A stretch of 32,162 bases of DNA, from assembly GCF_018717645.1 (NCBI RefSeq), contig NZ_JAFLHG010000020.1, forward strand, positions 1-32,162, written 5' to 3'. The notes beneath the pieces were generated by a model. It was not told the origin of the DNA and did not search any database. It saw only the letters and a list, made by a program, of their open reading frames with translations. The position numbers were made by a program, and so were the translations under genes. This document shows, piece after piece, positions 6,377 to 14,404 of the stretch (the first letter of the stretch is position 1; each line of letters begins with the position of its first letter). Source of the stretch: Microbacterium flavum. GTDB taxonomy: Bacteria > Actinomycetota > Actinomycetes > Actinomycetales > Microbacteriaceae.

Positions 6377-7945
6377 TCAGTTCCGCCCGGGATCGTCCGC
6401 GTCGCCGCGGGGATCTCGGCCGTCGACCGCCGTCCGCGCTCCCCAGAGTGCAGCGCTGCGCTGGCGGTCGACCTCCTCGATCGCATCGGCGATGACCTGG
6501 CTCGTCCCGCTCCCTGCCAGCCACCCGCCGACGGCAGCGAGCCCGGGGGCCGTGGCGATCCGGGCGCGCACCTGCGCCACCTGCTCGGTGTGGCCGATCC
6601 GTGTCGCAGGGGGCGCCCAGGACGGCCGGCGCACCGCCGCCGCCCGGATGTCGCCGACCGGCGTGCCGAGGAGCTCGGCCGCGGCGCGCGACGCCTCGGA
6701 GATCGCCTCATCCTCGGTCTGGAAGCGCGTCGCCGCCCCGTCGGCGAGCGTGACGCGCAGGACGTGGCGGCCCGGTCCGGCCGCCGCGGCAAGGCCCGGC
6801 CACTCGGCGGTCGCGTGCACGAGGCCCGACGCCGGCGCGGCCGCCGGGTCGACGGGGTACACCGCGCGACCGCGCGGCGCGGCGTCGAGCTGGGGCGCCG
6901 CGACCACGAGCGTCACGACGACCGGCGCGGGGGTGGGCGCGTGGTCGCGCTCGGCGGGGCGGGGGATGGCGATCCCCGCCGTCTCCAGGAGGGCGCTCGC
7001 GTGAGCGGCATCCGTCGCGAGGACGACGACGTCCGCCGTCCTCGCTGTGCCGCTCGGGATGCCGTTCGCCTGATCGCCCGGCGGGTCGGGCTGCGCCCGG
7101 GGCGCGGCCTGCACGGCCCAGGCATCCCCGATCCGCTCCATCCGCTCGACCGGCTCTCCGGTGACGAGGGCGGCGTCGAAGTCGGCGAGACGACGGGCGA
7201 GCGCGTCGACGAGAACGCCGAGCCCGCCCCGGAGGGTGGTGCGCGGCGTGCGGGGCCGGTCCTCGCGCAGCGCGCCCACGGCACCCGTGAGCGACCCGAC
7301 GCGCGTCAGGGCGGAACTCAGCCCGGGGGCGGCGGCGTCGACGTCGATCTCGTCGATTCCGACGCCGTGGACGCCGCGTGTCATCGGAGCGACGAGCCGA
7401 TCGGCCACCCGATCGCCGAGGCGGGTGCGCACGAGCCGTCCGAGGCTGCGCTCGTGGCCGATCGTCAGCGGCGGCCGCAGGCGGTCGAGGTAGGCGCGCC
7501 ACGCTCCCCCACCGCCGATCACCGCGCGGACATCCTCAGCCCACGGATTCGCCGGGATGCCGAGGAGCGTGTCCGTCGGCAGCGGCGCGGCGCCCGGCGC
7601 ACCGGGCAGGCCGGTCACCCACACCGGCTGCGCGACGCCCTCCTCGACCGCGTCGCGCAGGTCGAGGTCGTCGATGAGCGCCGCGACGGCGGGATGGGTG
7701 AGCGGCAGAGTGTCGGCCACGAGGTCGACCGGCAGGCCGTCGAGCGCGGCCGTCTCGATGGCTCCCCCGAGGCGGTCGGATGCCTCGATCACCGTCACCG
7801 CCGCACCGATCTTCGCCCACTCGTACGCCGCGACGAGCCCGGCGAGACCCCCGCCGACCACGACGACCCGGGTGCCGCGGGCGCGACGCAGCGCATCCGT
7901 CGCGTCGGACTCCGTCGCGTCGGACTCCCGCGGTGTCTCGCTCAT
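6377..7945 (-). CDS. hemY: HemY-type protoporphyrinogen/coproporphyrinogen oxidase (FAD)
   Basis: A 522-residue flavoprotein. The dinucleotide fold VVVVGGGLAGLVAAYEW is near 27-43, with the VIEASDRLGGAIET adenine-binding continuation. GGLGVLVDALARRL appears mid-protein and the C-terminal FAD motif LAAVGGWLAGSGTSQVIADA near the end. In Actinobacteria this enzyme (HemY/CgoX) oxidises coproporphyrinogen III to coproporphyrin III in the coproporphyrin-dependent heme pathway; in the classical pathway it oxidises protoporphyrinogen IX. A proline-rich stretch at about 280-300 is probably a loop insertion. ATG 7945 is preceded by GGAAGG. No decarboxylase (chdC/hemQ), hemC or hemE is adjacent. A generic amine oxidase-family flavoenzyme is less likely given the tract and hemD nearby. 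Confidence 0.85.
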   Translation of the reverse strand: MSETPRESDATESDATDALRRARGTRVVVVGGGLAGLVAAYEWAKIGAAVTVIEASDRLGGAIETAALDGLPVDLVADTLPLTHPAVAALIDDLDLRDAVEEGVAQPVWVTGLPGAPGAAPLPTDTLLGIPANPWAEDVRAVIGGGGAWRAYLDRLRPPLTIGHERSLGRLVRTRLGDRVADRLVAPMTRGVHGVGIDEIDVDAAAPGLSSALTRVGSLTGAVGALREDRPRTPRTTLRGGLGVLVDALARRLADFDAALVTGEPVERMERIGDAWAVQAAPRAQPDPPGDQANGIPSGTARTADVVVLATDAAHASALLETAGIAIPRPAERDHAPTPAPVVVTLVVAAPQLDAAPRGRAVYPVDPAAAPASGLVHATAEWPGLAAAAGPGRHVLRVTLADGAATRFQTEDEAISEASRAAAELLGTPVGDIRAAAVRRPSWAPPATRIGHTEQVAQVRARIATAPGLAAVGGWLAGSGTSQVIADAIEEVDRQRSAALWGARTAVDGRDPRGDADDPGRN

Positions 7946-7951
7946 CCTTCC

Positions 7952-7957
7952 ATCCTC
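7952..7957 (-). promoter_or_regulatory. Weak candidate -10 box of hemY
   Basis: GAGGAT on the minus strand is 6 bases before the ATG at 7945. The intervening GGAAGG could alternatively serve as a ribosome-binding site on a longer transcript. Confidence 0.25.
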
Positions 7958-8021
7958 GCACCGGCCGCCCCCGGCCCCGAGCGACCTCGAGTGGCGGGGT
8001 GCGGCATCCCCCTTCGGCGTT

Positions 8022-8091
8022 CCGAAAGCAGGCTGGATCGACCATCCGCCGCCCCAAGACGCGGCAGACGGCCGATCCGCCCTGCTTTCCG
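8022..8091. repeat. Dispersed 70-base inverted-repeat element, copy 1
   Basis: The left arm 8022-8040 reads CCGAAAGCAGGCTGGATCG. The right arm 8073-8091, when reverse-complemented, matches it at 16 of 19 positions, with a 32-base loop. The same design, with the shared core CGAAAGCAGG followed two bases later by GATCG, recurs at 16567-16636. The element lies between the divergent hemY and HhH-GPD genes. Confidence 0.7.
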
Positions 8092-8128
8092 CACGCGGGC
8101 TGCGCCTGGACCAGGACCAGGACCTGGA

Positions 8129-8161
8129 CGCCTTCCCCGCCGCGGGGTGGCGGGGAAGGCG
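8129..8161. repeat. Perfect 13-bp hairpin between hemY and the HhH-GPD gene
   Basis: CGCCTTCCCCGCC at 8129-8141 pairs perfectly with 8149-8161 around a 7-base loop. It lies 40 bases before the plus-strand start at 8201, with no T tract on either side. It could insulate the two divergent genes. Confidence 0.6.
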
Positions 8162-8200
8162 CGACTGCGGCGATCCGCGTGCGGTGGGACGATGGATGCC

Positions 8201-8797
8201 ATGGCCCTTCACATCACCGACGACGCCGCCGCCGATGCTCTGCTCACCGACAACCCGCTGGCGCTTCTCGTCGGCATGCTTCTCGACCAGCAGATCGCGA
8301 TGGAGACCGCTTTCACCGGGCCCCTGAAGATCGAGGAGCGCACGGGCTCGCTCGACGCCCCGACCCTCGCCGGCTACGACCCCGACGCGCTGGCCGCGGT
8401 GTTCAAAGAGACCCCCGCCGTGCACCGCTTCCCCGGATCGATGGCCGGGCGCGTCCAGTCGCTGTGCCAGGCGCTCGTCGACGAGTGGGGCGGGGATGCC
8501 GCGTCCCTGTGGACCCAGCCGGACCCGGGTCAGAGCGAGGGGCCTGACGGTGCGACGGTGCTGAAGCGCCTCAAGGCCCTGCCGGGGTTCGGCGAGCAGA
8601 AGGCGAAGATCTTCCTGGCGCTGCTCGGCAAGCAGTACGGATTCACCGGTGCGGGGTGGCGCGAGGCATCCGCCCCCTACGGCGACGAGGGATCGTTCCG
8701 CTCCGTCGCCGACATCGTGTCACCCGAGTCGCTGACGAAGGTCCGTGAGCACAAGCGCGCGATGAAGGCCGCGGCGAAGGGCTCGACCGCGTCCTGA
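8201..8797 (+). CDS. HhH-GPD family base-excision DNA repair protein
   Basis: A 198-residue protein of the actinobacterial uncharacterised HhH-GPD family. MLLDQQIAMETAF near 27-39 is the helix typical of DNA glycosylases, and LKRLKALPGFGEQKAKIFLALLGKQYG near 126-152 is the helix-hairpin-helix (LPGFGEQKA). The catalytic lysine/aspartate pair of EndoIII/MutY is not obvious, and no FeS cluster cysteines are present. It probably recognises damaged bases; the lesion is unknown. ATG 8201 gives the usual MALHIT start; an in-frame ATG at 8192 adds three residues and has a TGCGGT six bases upstream, so it could be the true start. It is convergent with glyS, separated by 30 bases that can fold a small GC hairpin (8805-8823). 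Confidence 0.85.
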   Translation: MALHITDDAAADALLTDNPLALLVGMLLDQQIAMETAFTGPLKIEERTGSLDAPTLAGYDPDALAAVFKETPAVHRFPGSMAGRVQSLCQALVDEWGGDAASLWTQPDPGQSEGPDGATVLKRLKALPGFGEQKAKIFLALLGKQYGFTGAGWREASAPYGDEGSFRSVADIVSPESLTKVREHKRAMKAAAKGSTAS

Positions 8798-8827
8798 ACC
8801 GCCCCGCCCGCGCGACCCGGGCGCGCC

Positions 8828-10213
8828 TCAGGCGCCGCGCAGGCGCTCGGCGAGGAACGCGACCAGACCGCCCAGCGCGATGCGCTCCTGGGCCATCGTG
8901 TCGCGGTCGCGGACGGTGACGGCGTCATCCTCGAGCGAGTCGAAGTCGACCGTGACGCAGTACGGCGTGCCGATCTCGTCCTGGCGGCGGTAACGGCGGC
9001 CGATCGCACCGGCGTCGTCGAAGTCGACGTTCCAGCCCTGGGCGCGCAGCTCGTCCGCCACGCGACGCGCGAGCGGCGACAGCCGCTCGTTGCGCGAGAG
9101 CGGGAGCACGGCGACCTTGACCGGCGCCAGCCGGGGGTCGAGCTTCAGCACGGTGCGCGCGTCCGTGCCGCCCTTCGCGTTGGGCACGTCCTCCTCGACG
9201 TAGGCGTCGACGAGGAACGCCATCATCGAGCGGGTGAGCCCGAAGGAGGGCTCGATGACGTAGGGGACGTAGGTCGTGCCGGATGCCTGGTCGAAGTACT
9301 GCAGCTTCTGACCGGATGCCTCGATGTGGGCGTTCAGATCGAAGTCGGTGCGGTTGGCGACGCCCATGAGCTCGCCCCACTCCTTGCCCGGGAAGCCGAA
9401 CCGGTACTCGAAGTCGATCGTGCCGGCCGAGTAGTGGGCGCGCTCGTCTTCGGGGACGTCGAACTGGCGCATGTTCTGCGCGTCCATGCCGAGGTCGATG
9501 AACCAGTCCCAGCACGCCTGCACCCAGTGCTCGAACCACTGCTGCGCGTCGGCGGGCGGGGTGAAGAACTCGATCTCCATCTGCTCGAACTCGCGCGTGC
9601 GGAAGATGAAGTTGCCCGGCGTGATCTCGTTGCGGAAGGCCTTGCCCACCTGGCCGATGCCGAACGGCGGCTTCTTGCGCGACGCGGTGAGCACATTCGA
9701 GAAGTTGACGAAGATGCCCTGGGCCGTCTCGGGCCGGAGGTACTGCAGGCCCGATTCGTCGTCGACGACGCCGAGGTAGGTCTTCATGAGGCCGGAGAAG
9801 GAGCGCGGCTCCGTCCAGTTGCCGCGCTGGCCGGTCTCGGGGTCGGGGACCTCGTCCCAGCTCTCGGGCTCCCGGCCGCGCTTCGCGACGAACGCCTCCC
9901 ACAGGTGGTCGGCGCGGTAGCGCTTGTGCGTGACGGTCGACTCGACCACCTCGTCGGCGAACGTCGCGACGTGACCGGATGCCTCCCACACGCGCTTGGG
10001 GAGGATGATCGAGGAGTCGAGGCCGACCATGTCGCCGCGTCCGCGGACGAACGTCTGCCACCACTGACGCCGGATGTTCTCCTTGAGCTCCGTGCCCAGG
10101 GGCCCGTAGTCCCACGCGGAGCGCGAGCCGCCGTAGATCTCACCGGCCTGGAACACGAACCCGCGATGACGGGCGAGGGCGATGACTTTGTCGAGGCGGG
10201 ACTGCTCGGCCAC
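8828..10213 (-). CDS. glyS: Glycine--tRNA ligase, homodimeric class II
   Basis: A 461-residue class II synthetase that charges tRNA-Gly with glycine in the cytosol. It is of the alpha2 type found in Actinobacteria. The N-terminal segment [23 protein letters not shown], the catalytic [16 protein letters not shown], motif 2 [24 protein letters not shown] and motif 3 [10 protein letters not shown] are all present. A C-terminal anticodon-binding domain runs from [14 protein letters not shown] to the end. GTG 10213 is chosen because GGAG lies 7 bases upstream and the protein then starts at the conserved [13 protein letters not shown] region. The leader carries a -10 box and a perfect hairpin, but no T-box features. 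Confidence 0.96.
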   Translation of the reverse strand: MAEQSRLDKVIALARHRGFVFQAGEIYGGSRSAWDYGPLGTELKENIRRQWWQTFVRGRGDMVGLDSSIILPKRVWEASGHVATFADEVVESTVTHKRYRADHLWEAFVAKRGREPESWDEVPDPETGQRGNWTEPRSFSGLMKTYLGVVDDESGLQYLRPETAQGIFVNFSNVLTASRKKPPFGIGQVGKAFRNEITPGNFIFRTREFEQMEIEFFTPPADAQQWFEHWVQACWDWFIDLGMDAQNMRQFDVPEDERAHYSAGTIDFEYRFGFPGKEWGELMGVANRTDFDLNAHIEASGQKLQYFDQASGTTYVPYVIEPSFGLTRSMMAFLVDAYVEEDVPNAKGGTDARTVLKLDPRLAPVKVAVLPLSRNERLSPLARRVADELRAQGWNVDFDDAGAIGRRYRRQDEIGTPYCVTVDFDSLEDDAVTVRDRDTMAQERIALGGLVAFLAERLRGA

Positions 10214-10254
10214 AGGTGGCTCCAAATGGTCGTGTTTCGGGAGTGCGCGAGGCG

Positions 10255-10288
10255 CGGATGCCGCGGCGAGGCCTGCGCGCGGCATCCG
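10255..10288 (-). repeat. Perfect 11-bp hairpin in the glyS leader
   Basis: CGGATGCCGCG at 10255-10265 pairs perfectly with 10278-10288 over a 12-base loop, so each arm contains the GGATGCC word. It lies at or just after the predicted transcript start and about 40 bases ahead of the start codon. Confidence 0.55.
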
Positions 10289-10291
10289 TCC

Positions 10292-10297
10292 AGTCTA
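10292..10297 (-). promoter_or_regulatory. -10 box of glyS
   Basis: TAGACT on the minus strand is the best -10 hexamer upstream of glyS. It predicts a leader of about 70-75 bases that begins with the 11-bp hairpin. Confidence 0.5.
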
Positions 10298-10324
10298 GTT
10301 CGTGCGCGCCGCCCCTCCGTGGAG

Positions 10325-10376
10325 AGCCCCGAGGCCGCAGCCCCGGGCGCTGAAGCCCCGAGGCCGCAGCCCCGGG
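10325..10376 (-). repeat. Two 22-base direct repeats downstream of the aldo/keto reductase gene
   Basis: GCCCCGAGGCCGCAGCCCC plus GGG occurs at 10326-10347 and again, identical, at 10355-10376; both copies are preceded by A and separated by CGCTGAA (period 29). Each unit can fold into a GC hairpin. The pair sits just past the reductase stop and before the glyS promoter, so a terminator role is plausible. Confidence 0.6.
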
Positions 10377-10404
10377 GCGCATCGGGCCGGATTCGATCCG
10401 ATGC

Positions 10405-11349
10405 TCAGGGAATGTGGTGCCCGGCCGCGCGGAACAGCTCGTACCACTCCGGGCGGGTGAGAGGCAGGTCCGAACCGAGGGCGGCCTCGGTGACGCGTCC
10501 GGGCGTCGTCGTGCCGAGGACGACCTGGATGCCCGCGGGATGCCGCGTGATCCACGCCGTCGCGATCGCGAGGGCCGGCACGTCGTACTGGGCGGCGAGC
10601 CGGTCGATGACGGCGTTCAGCTCGCGGTACGCCGACGAGCCGAGGAAGACCCCGGCATCCGTCCCCGACTGGAGAGGCGACCAGGCCTGCAGGGTGATGC
10701 CGTTGACCCGGCAGTAGTCGACGATGCCGCCGCCATCGATCGACGTCGACTGCGGCAGGCCCGACATGTTGGCGGCGATGCCCTGCGCGATGGCGGGAGC
10801 ATGCGGCAGCGACAGCTGAATCTGGTTCGCGACGAGGGGCTGGCGCAGCGCCGAGCGGAGCAGGTCGATCTGCCGCGGCGTGTGGTTCGAGACACCGAAG
10901 GCGCGCACCTTGCCGCTCTGCTCGAGGTCGTCGAACGCACGGGCGACCTCGTCGGGCTCGACGAGCGCGTCGGGGCGGTGGAGCAGAAGGATGTCGATGT
11001 AGTCGGTGCCGAGCGCGGACAGCGAGCCCTCGACCGACGAGACGATGTGCTCGTAGGAGAAGTCGTAGTACGGCCCGTCCTTCACGATGCCGGCCTTCGT
11101 CTGCAGCGTGATCTCGGCACGCTCCGCGGGGCTCAGCCGCATGGCCTCCGCGAAGCGCCGTTCGCAGTCGTGGAGCGCGGGACCGTAGATGTCGGCGTGG
11201 TCGAAGAAGTCGATGCCGGCATCTCGCGCCGCGCCGACCAGGGCGCGCACCTCCTCGTCGGTCGAGGAGGCGATGCGCATGAGGCCGAGGACGACGTTCG
11301 GCGCGGTGGTGGCGGTGGACCCGAGGGCGACCCTCTTCACAGCTGACAT
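10405..11349 (-). CDS. Aldo/keto reductase
   Basis: A 314-residue NADPH-dependent oxidoreductase of the AKR superfamily, YdhF-like. The catalytic tetrad is complete: D50 and Y55 in FFDHADIYG, K85 in LQTKAG, and H124 in ILLLHRPD. GVSNHTPRQIDLL follows the usual beta5-alpha5 turn, and VLGTTTPGRV is the cofactor-binding C-terminal loop. It reduces carbonyls to alcohols in the cytosol; the substrate is not predictable. ATG 11349 has a TAGCAT box 6 bases upstream, so the transcript is probably leaderless. It is divergent from the DUF5996 gene with a 77-base shared promoter region, and tandem repeats follow its stop. Confidence 0.92.
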   Translation of the reverse strand: MSAVKRVALGSTATTAPNVVLGLMRIASSTDEEVRALVGAARDAGIDFFDHADIYGPALHDCERRFAEAMRLSPAERAEITLQTKAGIVKDGPYYDFSYEHIVSSVEGSLSALGTDYIDILLLHRPDALVEPDEVARAFDDLEQSGKVRAFGVSNHTPRQIDLLRSALRQPLVANQIQLSLPHAPAIAQGIAANMSGLPQSTSIDGGGIVDYCRVNGITLQAWSPLQSGTDAGVFLGSSAYRELNAVIDRLAAQYDVPALAIATAWITRHPAGIQVVLGTTTPGRVTEAALGSDLPLTRPEWYELFRAAGHHIP

Positions 11350-11355
11350 CCGACG

Positions 11356-11361
11356 ATGCTA
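11356..11361 (-). promoter_or_regulatory. -10 box of the aldo/keto reductase gene, leaderless geometry
   Basis: TAGCAT on the minus strand is followed by 6 bases and the ATG at 11349. Confidence 0.5.
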
Positions 11362-11413
11362 ACTCGGCCTCTCCCGCCGGTGAAGGCCCCTCGCGGGCAG
11401 CGGGACGCACTGC

Positions 11414-11419
11414 CAGGCT
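11414..11419 (+). promoter_or_regulatory. Candidate -10 box of the DUF5996 gene
   Basis: CAGGCT lies 7 bases before the ATG at 11427; it matches TAnnnT except at the first base. Leaderless transcription is likely because no Shine-Dalgarno site precedes the ATG. Confidence 0.4.
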
Positions 11420-11426
11420 GGGCGGC

Positions 11427-12350
11427 ATGGATGCCCGCGACGAGACCCGCGAACAGATGTGGCCGGCGCTGCCGGTCGCCGCCTGGCAGGACACCCGCGA
11501 CACGCTGCAGCTGTGGACGCAGATGGTCGGGAAGCTCCGGATGGAGCTCACGCCCATGGTGAACCACTGGTGGAACGTGCCGCTGTACGTGGATGCGCGT
11601 GGCCTCACGACCTCGCTCATGCCGTGCGGCGCGCACGGGCTGGAGGTGCGGTTCGACTTCCTCGCAGACGAGCTGGTCTTCGAGCGGACCGACGGCCGGC
11701 GACGAGCGATGGCGCTGCGGCCGCGCACGGTGGCCGACTTCTATCGCGAATTCGTCGAGGTGCTGCAGGACCTCGACGTCCCGGCGCAGATCTACCCGGT
11801 GCCGGTCGAGATCGCCGAGGCGATCCCGTTCCCGGACGACGAGACGCACGGCTCCTACGACGCGGAGGCGGTGCGGGCGTTCTGGCGCTCGCTCGTCTCG
11901 GCGGCGCGGGTGCTGGCCGTCTTCCGCGCGGAGTGGGAGGGCAAGGCCAGCCCCGTGCACTTCTTCTGGGGCGCCTTCGATCTCGCCGTGTCGCGATTCA
12001 GCGGCCGCCCCGCCCCGCAGCATCCCGGCGGCGTGGCGAACTGCCCCGACTGGGTGATGTACGAGGCGTACGACTCCGAGGTCTCCAGCGCCGGCTATTG
12101 GCCGGGCGGGGCCGACGAAGGAGCGTTCTACTCGTACACCTACCCCGAGCCGGCGGGGTTCCGTGACCGCGACCTCGGCGTTCCTCACGCGGCGTTCGAC
12201 ACCGACCTCGGGGAGTTCATCCTCCCGTACCGCGCGGTACGCGAAGCGGATGATCCTGGGGCGCTGGTGCTCGCGTTCCTCCGGGCCACCTACCTCGCGG
12301 GGTCGGAGACGGGCGGGTGGCCGCAGGCCGCGGACGGGGCGGTCAGCTGA
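11427..12350 (+). CDS. DUF5996 family protein
   Basis: A 307-residue soluble protein of the DUF5996 family, typically about 300 residues. Recognisable conserved blocks are WPALPVAAWQDTRDTLQLWTQMVGKLRM at the start, NHWWNVPLYVDARGLTTS near 46-63, LEVRFDFLADELVF near 71-84, and the later HFFWGAFDLAVSRFSGR and YEAYDSEVSSAGYWPGG. The many conserved aromatic, His and Glu/Asp residues suggest an enzyme, but no catalytic role is established. The gene reads to within 8 bases of, and overlaps convergently with, the DUF4870 gene. No partner can be inferred beyond the divergent reductase. Confidence 0.88.
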   Translation: MDARDETREQMWPALPVAAWQDTRDTLQLWTQMVGKLRMELTPMVNHWWNVPLYVDARGLTTSLMPCGAHGLEVRFDFLADELVFERTDGRRRAMALRPRTVADFYREFVEVLQDLDVPAQIYPVPVEIAEAIPFPDDETHGSYDAEAVRAFWRSLVSAARVLAVFRAEWEGKASPVHFFWGAFDLAVSRFSGRPAPQHPGGVANCPDWVMYEAYDSEVSSAGYWPGGADEGAFYSYTYPEPAGFRDRDLGVPHAAFDTDLGEFILPYRAVREADDPGALVLAFLRATYLAGSETGGWPQAADGAVS

Positions 12351-12750
12351 GGAAGGTGATCGTCAGCGGGTAGCGGTACCACTCGCCGCGGTTCGCCTTC
12401 AGCGCCGCGATGATCGAGAACACGATGTTCAGGACCCAGATGGCGCCGAGGGTGAGGAAGCCGATGCCCACGAGGCTCAGCACCGATCCGACGACGGAGG
12501 CGATGAGCAGGGTCAGCTGGAAGTTCAGCGCTGTCGCCGTGTGCGCGCGGACGAACGGACCGCGGTCCTTCAGCACGAGGTAGCCGATCAGGGCGGGCAC
12601 GAAGCTGAAGAAGATGCCGCCCACGTGGACGAGAGTGGCCCAGAGCTTCTCGTCGGACGGGCTCAGCGGCTGCACGGGCTGGTAGCCGCCGTACGGGGGC
12701 TGCGCCGGGTACGGAGGCTGCTGCGGCGGAACGTTCGGCGGAGTGGTCAT
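12343..12750 (-). CDS. DUF4870 (Tic20-like) membrane protein
   Basis: A 135-residue protein. A proline/glutamine/tyrosine-rich disordered N-terminus (about 1-30, PPQQPPYPAQPPYGGYQP) is followed by SPSDEKLWATLVHVGGIFFSFVPALIGYLVLKDRGPFVRAHTATALNFQ, the DUF4870 signature, with three or four membrane spans. The family is found in small membrane proteins of unknown function, loosely related to Tic20. The ATG 12750 is preceded by GGATGAC and a TAGGCT box at 7 bases, compatible with a leaderless mRNA. It is divergent from the SPFH gene. Its last 8 bases overlap the end of the DUF5996 gene on the other strand. Confidence 0.85.
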   Translation of the reverse strand: MTTPPNVPPQQPPYPAQPPYGGYQPVQPLSPSDEKLWATLVHVGGIFFSFVPALIGYLVLKDRGPFVRAHTATALNFQLTLLIASVVGSVLSLVGIGFLTLGAIWVLNIVFSIIAALKANRGEWYRYPLTITFLS

Positions 12751-12757
12751 GTCATCC

Positions 12758-12763
12758 AGCCTA
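12758..12763 (-). promoter_or_regulatory. -10 box of the DUF4870 gene, leaderless geometry
   Basis: TAGGCT on the minus strand is 7 bases before the ATG at 12750. The rest of the 166-base divergent gap contains only the SPFH promoter. Confidence 0.5.
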
Positions 12764-12883
12764 GGCTCGGCCCCGCGCACTCGGCACCGGGATAACCGGA
12801 GTCCTCGGGCACGGGAGACCCTCGGCCGGGCCGCGGTCGCACCCGCGGACCCGTCCGCCGGACGCCCCCGAGAGGATTCTCGC

Positions 12884-12889
12884 TAGGGT
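12884..12889 (+). promoter_or_regulatory. -10 box of the SPFH/flotillin gene
   Basis: TAGGGT precedes a leader of about 20-25 bases that carries a strong AAAAGGAG ribosome-binding site 6 bases before the GTG at 12917. No good -35 is visible. Confidence 0.45.
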
Positions 12890-12916
12890 CGGAGAAACCC
12901 CTCGAAAAGGAGTGCC

Positions 12917-14386
12917 GTGGACATCCTCGCCACCGGTGGGACCCTGGTGATCGCCTCGATCGCCGTCGTCGCCGCCATCATCCTGCTGATCTTCCTCCTC
13001 ATCATGGTGCGCGCCTGGTACAAGGTCGCGAAGGCCGACCAGGCCCTGGTGGTGGTCGGCAAGAGCCAGAAGAGCGCGTCGGGAGAGTCGTCCCGAATCT
13101 CCGTGATCACCGGTGGCGGCGCCCTCGTGAACCCCCTGACCCAGCGCGCCGAGATGATCTCGCTGCGCGCCCGGCAGATCAAGATGGAGCCGACGGCGCA
13201 GGCATCCAACGGCGTCACGGTCAACGTGTCGGGAGTCGCGCTCGTGAAGATCGGGTCCGACCCGGAGTTCGTCCGACGCGCCGCCGAGCGCTTCCTCTCC
13301 CAGGACGGCGCGATCGAGCAGTTCACCACCGAGCAGCTGGAGGGCGCGCTGCGCGGCGTCGTGGCGACGCTGACCGTCGAGCAGCTCATGAAGGACCGGC
13401 AGAAGCTGTCGGATCAGATCGCCGAGGGGATCAAGAGCGACCTGCTGGCACAGGGTCTGATCCTCGACTCTTTCCAGATCCAGGGCGTCACCGACAAGAA
13501 CGGCTACATCGACGCGCTCGGCGCGACGGAGGTCGAGCGTGTGCGGCGCGAGGCCGAGGTCGCCCGCATCAATGCGGCGCGTGAAGTGCGCGCCCGCCAG
13601 ATCGCGACCGATGAGGCGAACCTGATCGAGCAGACCGCGTTCGACAAGAACTCCGCCGCGGCCGCCGCCGAGGTCGGGCGCGCCCGAGCGGAGGCCGACC
13701 AGGCCGAGGCGCTGGCCCGCGCCGAGCGCGAGCAGGCCGTGCTCCTGCAGGGCGCCGAGAACAAGCAGGCGCAGCTCGACGCCGACATCAAGAAGGTCGC
13801 CGACGCCTCGCTCTACGAGCGGCAGCGTTCGGCGGATGCCGCGGCGTACGGCGAGGTCAAGGCCGCCGAGGCCCGCGCCCAGATCGCGGCGCAGGAGGCG
13901 GAGGCCACGCGCCTGCGCGCCCAGGCCGAGGCCGATGCCGTGCGACTGGTCGGCGAGGCGCGCGCGTCGGCGATCGAGGCCGAGGCGGAGGCGCTCTCGA
14001 AGAACCAGGAGGCGCTGCTGGCCCAGCGTGCGCTCGAAGCGCTCGTGCCGATGATGACCGAGTTCGCCCGCGGGTTCGACAAGGTCGGCTCGATCACGGT
14101 GCTGGGCGGCCAGGGGGCATCCAGCCACATCGCCGCGGAGTCGGCGTCGAGCATGCGTGCGAGCTTCGACGCGATCGAGGCGGCGACCGGGATCGACCTG
14201 CGTCAGGTGATCCAGGGGCAGGCGACCGGGCGCGGCATCGCGCAGGGCATCCGGCAGGATGCCGCGGGAGCGGGAGTGTCCTCGCCGGGAGCGGGAGCGG
14301 GCGCCGGCACCGACCCCGAGGCAGGGCAGGAGCGGGCGGAGGAGATCGGCGCCGCGTTCGCCGCGGCGAACACCGAGGCGGGCTGA
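12917..14386 (+). CDS. Flotillin-like SPFH-domain membrane protein
   Basis: A 489-residue protein with one N-terminal membrane span (about 8-35, SIAVVAAIILLIFLLIMV). An SPFH/PHB domain follows to about 200, with the typical LVVVGK, GGGALVNPLTQRAEMISLRARQIKM, NGVTVNVSGVALVKIG and EQLEGALRGVVATLTVEQLM blocks. A long Ala/Glu/Arg coiled coil runs from about 200 to 365 (repeated AEA/RARAEADQAEA), then a helical QRALEALVPMMTEFARGFDKVGSITVLGG block and a Gly/Ala tail. Flotillins scaffold lipid microdomains at the cytoplasmic membrane by oligomerising. The start is GTG, fixed by AAAAGGAG. No NfeD-type protease or DUF partner is adjacent, which is unusual for flotillin operons, so it may act alone. 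Confidence 0.92.
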   Translation: MDILATGGTLVIASIAVVAAIILLIFLLIMVRAWYKVAKADQALVVVGKSQKSASGESSRISVITGGGALVNPLTQRAEMISLRARQIKMEPTAQASNGVTVNVSGVALVKIGSDPEFVRRAAERFLSQDGAIEQFTTEQLEGALRGVVATLTVEQLMKDRQKLSDQIAEGIKSDLLAQGLILDSFQIQGVTDKNGYIDALGATEVERVRREAEVARINAAREVRARQIATDEANLIEQTAFDKNSAAAAAEVGRARAEADQAEALARAEREQAVLLQGAENKQAQLDADIKKVADASLYERQRSADAAAYGEVKAAEARAQIAAQEAEATRLRAQAEADAVRLVGEARASAIEAEAEALSKNQEALLAQRALEALVPMMTEFARGFDKVGSITVLGGQGASSHIAAESASSMRASFDAIEAATGIDLRQVIQGQATGRGIAQGIRQDAAGAGVSSPGAGAGAGTDPEAGQERAEEIGAAFAAANTEAG

Positions 14387-14404
14387 GGCTCGACGGCGGA
14401 TCGG

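Noticed and set aside
8805..8823. Bidirectional terminator between the HhH-GPD gene and glyS
   Set aside because: CGCCCG and CGGGCG can pair over 6 bp, but there is no T tract and such GC hairpins are common by chance here.
10214..10300. T-box riboswitch before glyS
   Set aside because: No T-box consensus or specifier loop is visible; only one simple hairpin is present.
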